From Tridacna crocea (taxonomy: Eukaryota > Mollusca > Bivalvia > Cardiida > Cardiidae): DNA of 64,000 bases. The first letter of the stretch is position 1; each line of letters begins with the position of its first letter. Made by a program: the position numbers and the translations under genes. Of this stretch, positions 55,886 to 64,000 are shown piece by piece. The stretch is taken from contig OX031069.1 in NCBI GenBank assembly GCA_943736015.1, positions 21,147,235-21,211,234 on the forward strand. Direction: 5' to 3'. The notes beneath the pieces were generated by a model. It was not told where the DNA came from. It ran no database searches and saw nothing but the letters and a program-made list of their open reading frames with translations.

Positions 55886-55962
55886 CCCTGCATGCAGTCT
55901 GATCTTAGTCTGCACTGTCCGCAAAAGGTCTTTGAGTCGAGCTTTGCAGCCTTAGCATTAAG
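55886..55962 (+). mobile_element. P2 element, right half
   Basis: gcagtctgatcttagtctgc then ctgtccgcaaaaggtctttg and gcagccttagcatta flank. Confidence 0.6.
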
Positions 55963-56101
55963 GGATAGTTGTGGATGAAAAATCTGCAAGCTCATGATCT
56001 GCACTTAAAGATGTAAAATACAGCTGTTACAGAGATGCTTTGGATAAAAATGTAGCCCAAAATGCATCAGTGCAAAAGAACATAGTAATATATTTTCCAC
56101 T

Positions 56102-56324
56102 TTAACTCTTAACCAAAAGACAATATTTTAGACTGGTCCAAATTGAAAGCATCTGCAGATTACAAAATAAAAATGAAAAATTGAAACTTGTCTTTAGAAG
56201 GGATTAAGAAACATTGAACAGAAAGGAGAAAATGCTGAACAAGCATTTTCTCCTTTTCCCACCATGTTTTTAGAAGGGTTCTTTCTCAATGTTGTGAAGT
56301 CGGGATTGTGTGGTAAAGAGTTAA
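56102..56324 (-). mobile_element. TH element (subfamily A)
   Basis: Complete between TTAAs; core centre shortened to gctgaacaagc. Confidence 0.82.
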
Positions 56325-56344
56325 ACAAAATGCATGCCATCTAA

Positions 56345-56500
56345 CAGCCCTGTGAAAGAAGCTTTTTTTGAAAACATTGTGATAAAAGGAGAAAATGCTG
56401 GTGACCAGCATTTTCACTTCTTTCCATAATGTTTTCTATTCTTCCAAAGACAAATTTCAATTTTTAAGTCATTTTCAATTGTTGCACACAAAAAGCTTTC
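56345..56500 (+). mobile_element. TH element, right terminus lost
   Basis: L arm, core, first part of R arm. Confidence 0.6.
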
Positions 56501-56684
56501 AATCAAGAGTCCAAGATATCCTTATAAACATGGATTAATCCAAATGAATTTAAGTTTGAAATGAGAATGCACTGACAATTTGTTTATTGCCAGCTTTTTG
56601 CCACCATGTTTTCAGAAGAGGTGTGCCACATGATTCAAACCATCCCCAATGTGATGTGTTAAATCCATGGCAATCAACAGATTT

Positions 56685-56913
56685 TTAACATTTTCCCCAA
56701 AAAGCCATTGTATTTACGTGTCTGCAGTACAAGTCTTTTGAAAACACTGTGGGAAAAGGTGAAATTGCTCTTAGCGAGCAATTTCTCCTTTTCCGCCAGT
56801 GTTTTCTACCCGTTTGGGCAACTTTCTGCCATTTTTTATCAAATTTGAAATTGTCGTCTGCAAACTCTTTGAGTTTGGAAGAGTCTAAAATTTGTCATTT
56901 GGGAAAGGGTTAA
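56685..56913 (+). mobile_element. TH element, subfamily C variant
   Basis: Same subgroup as 48155 (cgtgtctgcagtacaag L arm). Core loop gctcttagcgagc; paired cactg/cagtg change. Confidence 0.82.
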
Positions 56914-57008
56914 ACTCCAAAATACTGAGAGCACAGGGCAGATAGCACATTTCAAATTGGCGGAGTTAAATAGTTGAAACTTGTCTTTGAATAGGTAGAA
57001 ACCATCAT

Positions 57009-57172
57009 GCAAAGCCCGGTAGCTCAGTTGATAGTGTATAACTCTTACAATAAGGAGGTCATTAGGGCTTGAACCTGCGCAGCCAATCTCTTTCGGAGGA
57101 TTGCTGATACTCTTTGCAGCAGGGTTCATTCCTCTCCCACTGCCACCATTGTTTCCACAATGGTTATAAGGG
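57009..57172 (+). mobile_element. tRNA-headed SINE, partial
   Basis: A box tagctcagttgatag, B box ggcttgaacct, then a body with aatctctttcggagg and gcagggttcattcc. Ended by the TH element at 57177. Confidence 0.6.
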
Positions 57173-57176
57173 TCAT

Positions 57177-57405
57177 TTAACCCATTCCTACGCAATCCCT
57201 ACTTTTGACGACCCTGAGAGAGAAGCCTTTGGAAAACATTGTGGGAAAAGGAGAAAATGCTGGTAACCAGCATTTTCTCCCTTTCCCACAATGTTTTCTA
57301 CCCTTCACAAAACAAATTTCAAATTTTCAATTACTTTTATTTTGTCGTCTGCAAATGCTTTCAATTTGGACAAACCTAAAATTTTGTCGTATGGTAATGA
57401 GTTAA
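57177..57405 (+). mobile_element. TH element (subfamily A)
   Basis: Complete between TTAAs; perfect core at 57233-57299. Confidence 0.87.
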
Positions 57406-57518
57406 ATAGGGATTGTTTTGTAATGTGTTATCAGAATTATATCTGGAATTGCAATCACGATCTTAAATAAAGATATAGGTGGGGTGTAATTATGAATTAA
57501 ACCAGTAAATAGGCTGCT

Positions 57519-57605
57519 AAGTGTGACTCAAAGACCTTATGCATGCAGTGTACATCAAGATAAGACTGCATGAAGAATGTGCTGTCTAATCTTGGCTCCA
57601 CACTA
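57519..57605 (-). mobile_element. P2 element
   Basis: taggctgctaagtgtgactc flank and hairpin atcaagataagactgc / ctgtctaatcttggc. Confidence 0.6.
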
Positions 57606-57707
57606 ATAAAGAGATATCATTCCGTAGAAACACCCATGACATAGCAAAATTTAGGTTTCAATCCAATGATAGTCTTTGAAGTCTAACAGTTCTGAACTTT
57701 GATCCCT

Positions 57708-57936
57708 TTAACCTTTTAGTACACAATGACGACTTTTGACGACCATGGGGTAAAAGCCTTTTGAAAACATTGTGGAAAAAGGAGAAAATGCTGGTAACCA
57801 GCATTTTCTCCTTTCCCCACAATGCTTTCTACCCTTTCTAAAACAAATTTCAATTCTTTAGTCACATTTATTTTGTCGTCTGCAAATGCTCTCAATTTGG
57901 ACCAGTCTAAAATTTTGTTGTTTGGTACAGAGTTCA
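57708..57936 (+). mobile_element. TH element
   Basis: Complete; right end ttca. Confidence 0.82.
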
Positions 57937-58027
57937 TCCATACAGGACCAAAACTGCATAGACAGCAAAACTTATGTTTTTCCCATCGGCTTGAAAGTTT
58001 AATCTTAGTTATTCAGCAGGATAAGGG

Positions 58028-58257
58028 TTAACTCATTACCAGACGACAATTTTTAGGCTTGTCCGAATCGAAAGCATTTGCAGACGACAAAATAAAAGTG
58101 ACTGAAAAATTGAAATTTGTTTAGTGAAGGGTAGAAAACATTGTGGGAAAAGGAGAAAATGCTGGTTGCCAGCATTTTCCCCTTTTCCCACAATGTTTTT
58201 TCTAAAGGCTTCTTTCTCAGGGGTGTCAAAAGTAAGGATTGTGTGGTAATGGGTTCA
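58028..58257 (-). mobile_element. TH element next to MRL exon donor
   Basis: Complete; right end ttca. It lies about 31 bp inside the intron after the exon at 58289-58435. Confidence 0.83.
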
Positions 58258-58288
58258 CACACAAAACAAACATATTTAGCTAACTTAC

Positions 58289-58435
58289 TTTACTTATTTT
58301 ACCCTTAGGGTTATAATACAATCCGGATGCCCGCAGGACAAAGTAGTACTTTTTCCAGGCCTTTTTACCATCTGTTTTTAGATGAAGTACACCCTCAACC
58401 TCTGGTACTTGAGCAGCACTGCCTGAGAAAAATTC
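58289..58435 (-). CDS. RAPH1: MRL gene internal exon: RA-PH linker and start of PH domain
   Basis: A 49-codon exon beginning EFFSGSAAQVPEVEGVLHLK and ending NPKGKISK. The acceptor is gaatatttcag above 58435 and the donor AAA|gtaagt lies below 58289. An alternative GT 11 bp earlier would break phase with the next exon, so the gtaagt donor is chosen. VPEVEG, DGKKAWKK and FVLRASGLYY are hallmark MRL (and Grb7/10/14-related) PH residues; the KKAWKK basic patch contacts phosphoinositides in this fold. This is the most 5' exon found. Nothing matching the Ras-association domain is visible up to 64000, so the preceding intron is longer than 5.5 kb. Confidence 0.88.
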
Positions 58436-58484
58436 CTGAAATATTCAAAAATAAATACTGTTATCCTACGACATCGAAATCTAA

Positions 58485-58650
58485 TTAGGCCTTTACAAAT
58501 TGAAAGCAATTGCAGATGAAAAATAAAATATGACCATAATAATGAAATTAGTGTATGAAAGGGTAAAATCACACATGGAAAATACAAAATGCTGGTTACC
58601 AGCATTTTCTCCTTTTCCAACATTATTTTCAAAAAGCCCTTTTCAACCAA
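58485..58650 (-). mobile_element. TH element, diverged
   Basis: R arm (gcaattgcagatgaaaaat) and right core intact, left core decayed. Starts 50 bp upstream of the 58435 acceptor. Confidence 0.6.
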
Positions 58651-58809
58651 CTGCCATTCCAAGCATGTATTTGGCCAGAGTTTCTTTATAACTTTACAAT
58701 AAGTAGACAGCATAGATCAATTATAAGGTTATAAGGGGGGGGGAAAGAGGAGTCTGATCTGATCTTGACCTGCACTTGCTCCGAAAAAAAAAAAAAAAAC
58801 AACCTAGTT

Positions 58810-59036
58810 TTAACTCTTTACCAAACGACAGAATCATAGACTGGTCCTATCTGAGAGCATTTGCAGACAACAAAACAAATGTAACTTAAAAACATTAAAA
58901 TTTGGTTGGAGAAGGGTAGACAACATTGTAGGAACAGAAGAAAATGCTTGATACCAGTATTTTCTCATTTTCCCACAATGTTTTCAGAAGGCTTCTTTCT
59001 CAAGATCATTAAAAACAGGATTGTGTGGTAAAGAGA
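58810..59036 (-). mobile_element. TH element (subfamily A)
   Basis: Complete arms; core with gcttgataccagt centre; right terminus aaagagatca. Confidence 0.75.
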
Positions 59037-59040
59037 TCAT

Positions 59041-59252
59041 GCGTTACCACACAATCCTGACTTTTGATAAACGTAAGAAAGAAAGCTTTAGAAAACATTG
59101 TGCACAAAGGAGAAAATGCTGGTAACCAGCCTTTTCTCCTTTTCCACAATGTTTTTCTGTCCTACCAAAATCAAATTTCAATTTTTGAGTCAAATTTATT
59201 TCATCATCTGCAATTGCTTTGAATTTGGACTAGTCCATAATTTTGTCGTTTA
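59041..59252 (+). mobile_element. TH element
   Basis: L arm, core and R arm; right terminus shortened (gtcgttta). Confidence 0.75.
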
Positions 59253-59291
59253 CTCAGTTCAGAGCTAAAGGGTTTCAGTGTCACTGTTTGA

Positions 59292-59512
59292 TTAACCCTT
59301 TACCAAACATCAAAATTTTGGACTTGTCCAAATTGAAAGCATTTGCAGATGACAAAATCAACATGACTCATTTTTTTTTTTTTCCTGGAAGGGTAGAAAA
59401 CATTGTTAGAAAAGTAGAAAATGCTGCCAGCATTTTCTACTTTTCCACAATGTTTTCAAAAGTATTCTTTCTCAGGGTTGTAAAAACCAAGGGTTGTATG
59501 GTAAAGGGTTAA
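59292..59512 (-). mobile_element. TH element
   Basis: Between TTAAs; core centre shortened to atgctgccagcat, still self-complementary. Shares 59509-59512 with the next. Confidence 0.82.
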
Positions 59513-59740
59513 GTCTCTACAGACAAAAACATTTCAGAATTATCCAAATTCAAAGCATTTTGTATACAGCAAATATGATATGGCTAAAAAAATTAAGAAT
59601 TAATTTTAGAAGAATAGAAAATATTGTAGCAAAATCAGAAAAATACTTGTTACAATGTACTTTCTCCTTTTCTAACATTGTTTTCTAAAGCCCTCTTTCT
59701 CATGGTTGTTAAAATTTGGGATAGAGTGCTAATGGGTTAA
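59509..59740 (-). mobile_element. TH element, diverged
   Basis: Middle member of a three-element chain sharing TTAA at 59509-59512 and 59737-59740. Confidence 0.72.
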
Positions 59741-59966
59741 CCCTTTAACAGGAGACAAAGTTGTTGCCTAGTCCAAATTGAAGCATAATTTGCAGACCAC
59801 AATTTCAGTGTGGCTCAAATGTTGCAATGTTTCTTAGACAGGGTATAAAACATTGTTAGAAAAGGAGAAAATGCTGATTACGGGCATTTTCACCTTTTCC
59901 TACATTGTTTTCAAAAGCCTTATTTTCCAGGGCATTGAAAGTTGGCATTGTCTGGTAAATGGTTAA
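59737..59966 (-). mobile_element. TH element, diverged
   Basis: Last member of the chain; core centre gctgattacgggc. Confidence 0.75.
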
Positions 59967-60025
59967 ATGGTAGGCCAAGACGAAGAAATTGTTAATTCAA
60001 GGCAATATTTGGTAGAATATTCTCA

Positions 60026-60259
60026 TTAACCCTTTACTCCATTACTCCTTTACTCATTTCTACGCATTTATTGTAGAAGCCTTTTGAAAACATTGTGACA
60101 AAAGGTGAAATTGCTCGTGACGAGCAATTTCACCTTTTATCACAATGTTTTCTATGCTATCAAAAGGTATCATATACACATAAGAAACAGCTTCATCCTT
60201 GCTGTTATTTAGGGTCAGTTTGAAATACCTTAGAAATGCCTTATGGGGTAAAGGGTTAA
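60026..60259 (+). mobile_element. TH element, subfamily D
   Basis: Complete. Core arms gaaaacattgtgacaaaagg and ccttttatcacaatg around ggtgaaattgctcgt/acgagcaatttcacc. Outer right arm as at 24960. Confidence 0.87.
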
Positions 60260-60428
60260 ATATTGGACTGTTTTATAAAGCGTTAAGATGCAGATGTATA
60301 CCCAAATATGCAGTGTTGCAATAGATCTCTTTTTGAAAAATTTAGAGGAACATAAAAGAAAAAAAAATCTCATTATCAGCAAGCTCTCCTTTTGTTTAAC
60401 TTCTTTTACATGATTCATAAATTACATG

Positions 60429-60695
60429 TAACTCTTTACTACACAATCCCGACTTTTAATTACCCTAAGAAAGAAACCTTTAGAAAGCATTGTGGGAAAA
60501 GGAGAAAATACTGGTTACAATTACCACAATGTTTTCTACCCTTCCCGAACAAAATTCGGAAAAGGTGAAAATACTGGTTACAACCACAATGTTTTCTACC
60601 CTTCCCGAACAAAATTTTCAGTCACATTTATTTTGTCGTCTGCAAATGCTTTCATTTTGGACCGGTCTATAATTTTGTCATTTGGTAAAGAATTA
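60429..60695 (+). mobile_element. TH element with internal duplication
   Basis: The segment from ggagaaaatactggttacaa to cttcccgaacaaaatt occurs twice (about 60500-60556 and 60560-60618). The core no longer forms the usual hairpin. Confidence 0.75.
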
Positions 60696-60914
60696 ATTCA
60701 AATTTCAAAATTTTTGACTTACCCACATTAAAAGCTTTTACAGGAAACAAACCAAGCTTGACTCAAAAAATAAATAAAAATTTGCTTCCACAATGGTAGG
60801 AAATATTATGGGAAAAGGAGGAAAGTACCCGTTACCAGCATTTTCTCCTATTCCCACAATGTTTTCATGTCTACTCTCAAACATGGTCCTCTACATTGTT
60901 TAGTAAGGTGTTAA
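60692..60914 (-). mobile_element. TH element, diverged
   Basis: Shares TTAA with both neighbours; core asymmetric. Confidence 0.7.
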
Positions 60915-61144
60915 CTCATTACCAAACAACAAAATTCATGTTTTATCTAAATCGAAAGCACTTGCAGACGACAAGATAAAAGTGACTAAAATTTTTAAAT
61001 TTATTTTGTGAAGGGTAGAAAACATTGTGGGAAAACATTGTGGGAAAAGGAGAAAATGCTGGTTACCAGCATTTTCTCCTTTTCCCATGTTCTCAGTTTC
61101 TTTCTCAAGGTCGTTAAAACTGTAATTGTGCGGTAATGGTTTAA
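60911..61144 (-). mobile_element. TH element
   Basis: Left half-core start duplicated (aaaacattgtggg twice in tandem at 61019-61047); right half lacks its end. Confidence 0.78.
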
Positions 61145-61255
61145 ACCACCAATAAAGACAATAGTTACTCTTAGTTTTTAGCTTTCTCCAGGTTTTCCAA
61201 TCTTTTTCCTCATATTTTCTGCAATAAATATGTTTAAAGTTTCAAAAGACTTTGA

Positions 61256-61484
61256 TTAACCCTTTCCCAAACAATCCCTGGTTTTCACAACCCTGAGATA
61301 GAAGCCTTTTGAAAACATTGAGGGAAAAGGAGAAAATGCTGGTCACCAGCATTTTCTCCTTTTCCAACAATGTTTTCTATCCTGCTGGAAACAAATTTCA
61401 GTTTTTGAGTTATGTTTATTCTGTCGTCTGCTAGTGCTTTCAGTTTGGACCAGTCTAACATTTTGTCGTTTGGTAAAGGGTTAA
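61256..61484 (+). mobile_element. TH element
   Basis: Between TTAAs; loop gctggtcaccagc; left core half attgaggg unpaired with caacaatg. Confidence 0.84.
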
Positions 61485-61489
61485 ACTGA

Positions 61490-61825
61490 ATCCAAATTTG
61501 AATGCCAGTTATACACTAAACTCCATGGGTTTCAATCCTTGAGTTTTATTTATAGAGCAAACAAAATTCATGTATTTTAACAAACAAAACTCACAATTAT
61601 ATGAAAAAACTCACTGCTCAGTGCAATATGACACTCAGTGCTCAACAGGAGGTTTTAACTCGATGTTTTACAAAAAATATAAAATATGCAAATGAACACA
61701 TCTGTTACACAGACAACAAAAACGTGACTGAATGTTACAGATGGTTTTATTTGTTCTATGCTACCCAGGAAAAAAACTTTCACAGGAAATGGGCCCTCAA
61801 AAGTACCCTATACATAACAAGTACT
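61490..61825 (+). other. Unassigned; 85-codon open frame
   Basis: An open frame at 61601-61855 (MKKLTAQCNMTLSAQQEV...) runs into a TH element at 61826. It is not on the MRL strand and I do not recognise it. Confidence 0.3.
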
Positions 61826-62055
61826 TTAAACCCATTACCAAACGACAATATTTGAGACTGGTCCAAATTGAAAGCATTTGCAGACGACAAAATCAAAGTG
61901 ACTGAAAATTTGAAATTTGTTTTGTGAAAGGTAGAAAACATTGTGGGAAAAGGAGAAAATGCTGGTTACCAGCATTTTCTCCTTTTTCCACGATGTTTTC
62001 TACAGGCTTCTTTCTCAGGGGCGTCAAAAGTAGGGATTGTGTGGTAATGGGTTAA
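61826..62055 (-). mobile_element. TH element (subfamily A)
   Basis: Complete; shares TTAA 62052-62055 with the next. Confidence 0.85.
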
Positions 62056-62281
62056 CCCTTTACTGCACAATTGCGAGTTTGAACGACACTGAGAGAGAAA
62101 CCTTTTGAAAATATTGTGGGAAATGGAGAAAATGCTGGTAACCAGCATTTTCTCCATTTCCCACAATGTTTTCCACTTTATTTAAGACAAACCACATCAT
62201 TTCAGTGCCACTGAAATTGTTCTCTGCTAATATTTTCAATCTGGAGAAGTCAATCTTTTTATTGTTCAGTAAAGACTTCAT
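62052..62281 (+). mobile_element. TH element
   Basis: Core with a paired change (gggaaatgg / ccatttccc); R arm and right end diverged (agacttca). Confidence 0.78.
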
Positions 62282-62335
62282 CCTTTTCTGTAAGATCTTA
62301 TACTTGCACAAACCTGGGGAAGATGGATTATTAAA

Positions 62336-62440
62336 ATGTATTTGCAAAACGGAGAATTAAATGCTGGTAATCACCATTTTTTTTTCCATTTTCCACAATG
62401 TTTCCTATGCTGTCATAGACAAATCACACATAATCTGCTA
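62336..62440 (+). mobile_element. TH element fragment
   Basis: Core remnant (atgctggtaatcacc) and start of the right side. Confidence 0.45.
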
Positions 62441-62467
62441 TCCTTTCATAGTATGCGATCCCATCTT

Positions 62468-62694
62468 TTAACTCTACAGTATACCAAACAACAAAATTTT
62501 AGACTGACTGAAAGGATTTGTAAACAGTCAACAATGCTTATACTTTGGTTAAAAAAATTATCTTGGGAAGAAAATGAAACATTGTGGAAAAAGTAGAAAA
62601 CGCTGATTACCTGAATTTTCTTCTCATCCAACACTGTTTTCAAAAACTCTCTCCCAGCATTGTTTAAAGTGGGGATAATGTGGTACAGTGTTAA
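62468..62694 (-). mobile_element. TH element, diverged
   Basis: TTAA at both ends; core decayed (gctgattacctgaatt). Confidence 0.68.
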
Positions 62695-62799
62695 ATCACA
62701 TTAAGCTGTCATCATCAAAATACTTTCACTATAGATAAGTCTCAATTTTTGAAGTGTAGTAGAGTCTTTGTCATCCAACCCATTTGAGACATACACAAC

Positions 62800-62985
62800 T
62801 GAAGAAACTGGAAATATTGTGCAAAAAGGAGAAAAGATTCTGGTTGCGGTCATTTTCTCCTGTTTTCCAGAATGTATTCTGCCTTTTCAGTGCTTTTTGG
62901 AAGTCCGTCGTTTGAAAATCATGTAATTTGTCACCTGCAAATGCTTTCTAATCAAGTCTATGAAGTCATACTTTGGTGAATGATT
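62800..62985 (+). mobile_element. TH element, degenerate
   Basis: Core (attgtgcaaaaaggag) and R arm (cacctgcaaatgctttc) recognisable. Confidence 0.5.
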
Positions 62986-62989
62986 ACCA

Positions 62990-63340
62990 ATCACCATATA
63001 AACAAAAGAAAGCAAGGAAATAGAAAACAGTGACTGACAAGGAAGAAAATCAAAAGAACAGCTCATCCATTGTGACAGAAAGAAGCAATGACATGACTCA
63101 TTTGCAACTGGTGCATTATAGACACTTTGGCCTGAGTGGGCAAAATTGGCTGGCCAAAATTTACTGGTAGGATCATCTGGCCTTCCAAATATGGTAGCTT
63201 GTTAAAATAGAAAACTAAATTCTTTCAGTTTTGTTTCTGGTAGATTTAAATAGTCATGCTGCTGTCAAGGAAAATTTGTTAAAAAACACATTGTGTATGC
63301 ACACAACATGGACAAATCCAGAAGTCAATTGTCTGGTAAA
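62990..63340. other. No supported feature
   Basis: No RA-domain exon of the MRL gene and no repeat matched. Confidence 0.5.
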
Positions 63341-63342
63341 GA

Positions 63343-63568
63343 TTAAACCCTTTACCACACAATCCCGATATTTAACGAACCTCAGAGATAGAAACCTTTT
63401 TAAAACATTGTGAGAAAAGGAGAAAATGCTGATAACCAGCATTTTCTCCGTTTCCCACAATGTTTTCTATCCTTGCAAATCAAATTTCAGTGTTTGATCA
63501 TACTTTGTCGTCTGCATGTGCTTTTGATTTGGACCAGCCTAAAATTTTGTCGTCTGGTATAGAGTTCA
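63343..63568 (+). mobile_element. TH element
   Basis: Complete; right end ttca. Confidence 0.82.
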
Positions 63569-63684
63569 ACAACCAGTGTGGTAATGTTCAGGGCATAAGT
63601 TGTGATACTATAAGATTTGTTTTCCCTCCTTACCACAGATTATCTTCTCAACTCATCCCCCAAATCCCCCTCTTCCTTCCACCT

Positions 63685-63800
63685 CTACCACAAAATCCTG
63701 AGTTTTAAAAACCTTTAAAATGCTTTAGAAAACATTTTCGAAAATGAGAAAATGCTGGTCACATGCATGTCTTCATTTTGCCGTCCAGTTTGAGTTAACA
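63685..63800 (+). mobile_element. TH element fragment
   Basis: L arm and left half-core, with a short decayed right side ending gagttaa. Confidence 0.5.
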
Positions 63801-63939
63801 CTTTGTAACACAGCAGTCTGATTCTCATCTTTAAGTTCTATTCTGTTTGGATATATTTGTCAAATACTATAATCAAGCTAGCATCCGTATGATTGCCGCA
63901 ATCTGGATTTCATTTCCAAACTGAGAATATCACCATTTC

Positions 63940-64000
63940 AGATACAAGAACAGACTGCATGCACACCCCTGGAGCCAGAGGTCTGATCCTTGTCTTCACA
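63940..64000. mobile_element. P2 element, cut by window end
   Basis: agatacaagaacagactgc then ggtctgatccttgtc; diverged. Confidence 0.4.

Noticed and set aside
61601-61855. 85-aa plus-strand ORF as a gene
   Set aside because: Its end is inside a TH element and no family is recognised; lies in presumed MRL intron on the opposite strand.
18232-63708. Dozens of short ORFs with recurring peptides such as ENIVGKGENAG and EKEKMLVTSIFSF
   Set aside because: These are the six-frame translations of the TH core palindrome in its various frames, not proteins.
1461-63800. CRISPR-like array (regular hairpin repeats)
   Set aside because: Spacing is irregular, orientation is mixed, repeats are bounded by TTAA and the host is eukaryotic. 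These are transposons.
58436-64000. RA-domain exon of the MRL gene
   Set aside because: Searched by eye on the minus strand for a phase-0 donor and RA-like residues; only TH, P2 and unassigned sequence were found.

Overview
The window is eukaryotic, AT-rich, intron-containing and saturated with repeats. Repeat families of the pearl/HINE type (Helentron-derived, tandem-core), tRNA-headed SINEs and small palindromic MITEs, together with a lamellipodin-type gene, point to a bivalve mollusc. This is inferred from repeat style and protein similarity, not from a database match.

The one confident host gene is on the minus strand, 58435 down to 38919. It is the 3' half of an MRL-family gene (Mig-10/RIAM/Lamellipodin; RAPH1-like). 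Three short phase-0 exons (58435-58289, 51692-51582, 49160-49059) and the first codons of a 2.43-kb terminal exon (41348-38919) join into a complete PH domain. The rest of the terminal exon encodes a long disordered Ser/Pro-rich tail with LPPPP (Ena/VASP EVH1) and SH3-ligand motifs, and a C-terminus typical of lamellipodin. The Ras-association domain and start codon must lie beyond base 64000. Introns of about 7.7, 2.4 and 6.6 kb are packed with MITEs, which stop 25-60 bp from the exons.

The dominant structure is a very high-copy family of 190-235-bp elements (about 100 copies or fragments), called TH elements here. They have TTAA at both ends, CCCTTTACC-like terminal repeats, two unlike arms (L: ...gaccctgagaaagaagcc; R: gtcgtctgcaaatgctttc...) and a central hairpin of about 67 bp. 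A paralogous empty/filled site pair (34441 versus 34746-34973), nested insertions at 27667-27892 and 46558-46787, and many neighbours sharing one TTAA show that they target and duplicate TTAA, as piggyBac-type elements do. Subfamilies: A, cccwttaccaaac ends; C, ccctttcccaaac ends; D, a different outer arm (ccctttaccccat) with core loop gctcgtgacgagc. Orientation '+' below means L-core-R.

Region by region. 1-11 kb holds motif-built foldback elements, a 4.5-kb TIR/TA-flanked unit (5598-10126) and few TH copies. 11.3-13.4 kb holds a possible signal-peptide first exon, a Lys/Ser-rich ORF that may be a LINE ORF1 start, and a repeat shared with 23.6-24.4 kb. 14.5-18 kb holds a duplicated unit and a 166-bp tandem repeat. 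18-38 kb is TH-dense, with a Tigger/CENP-B-type transposase relic (25.8-26.2 kb) and a HINE-like array (32.5-33.75 kb) inside a TH element. 38.9-58.4 kb is the MRL gene, with a 14-unit HINE array in an intron. 58.4-64 kb is further MRL intron or upstream sequence, again TH-dense.
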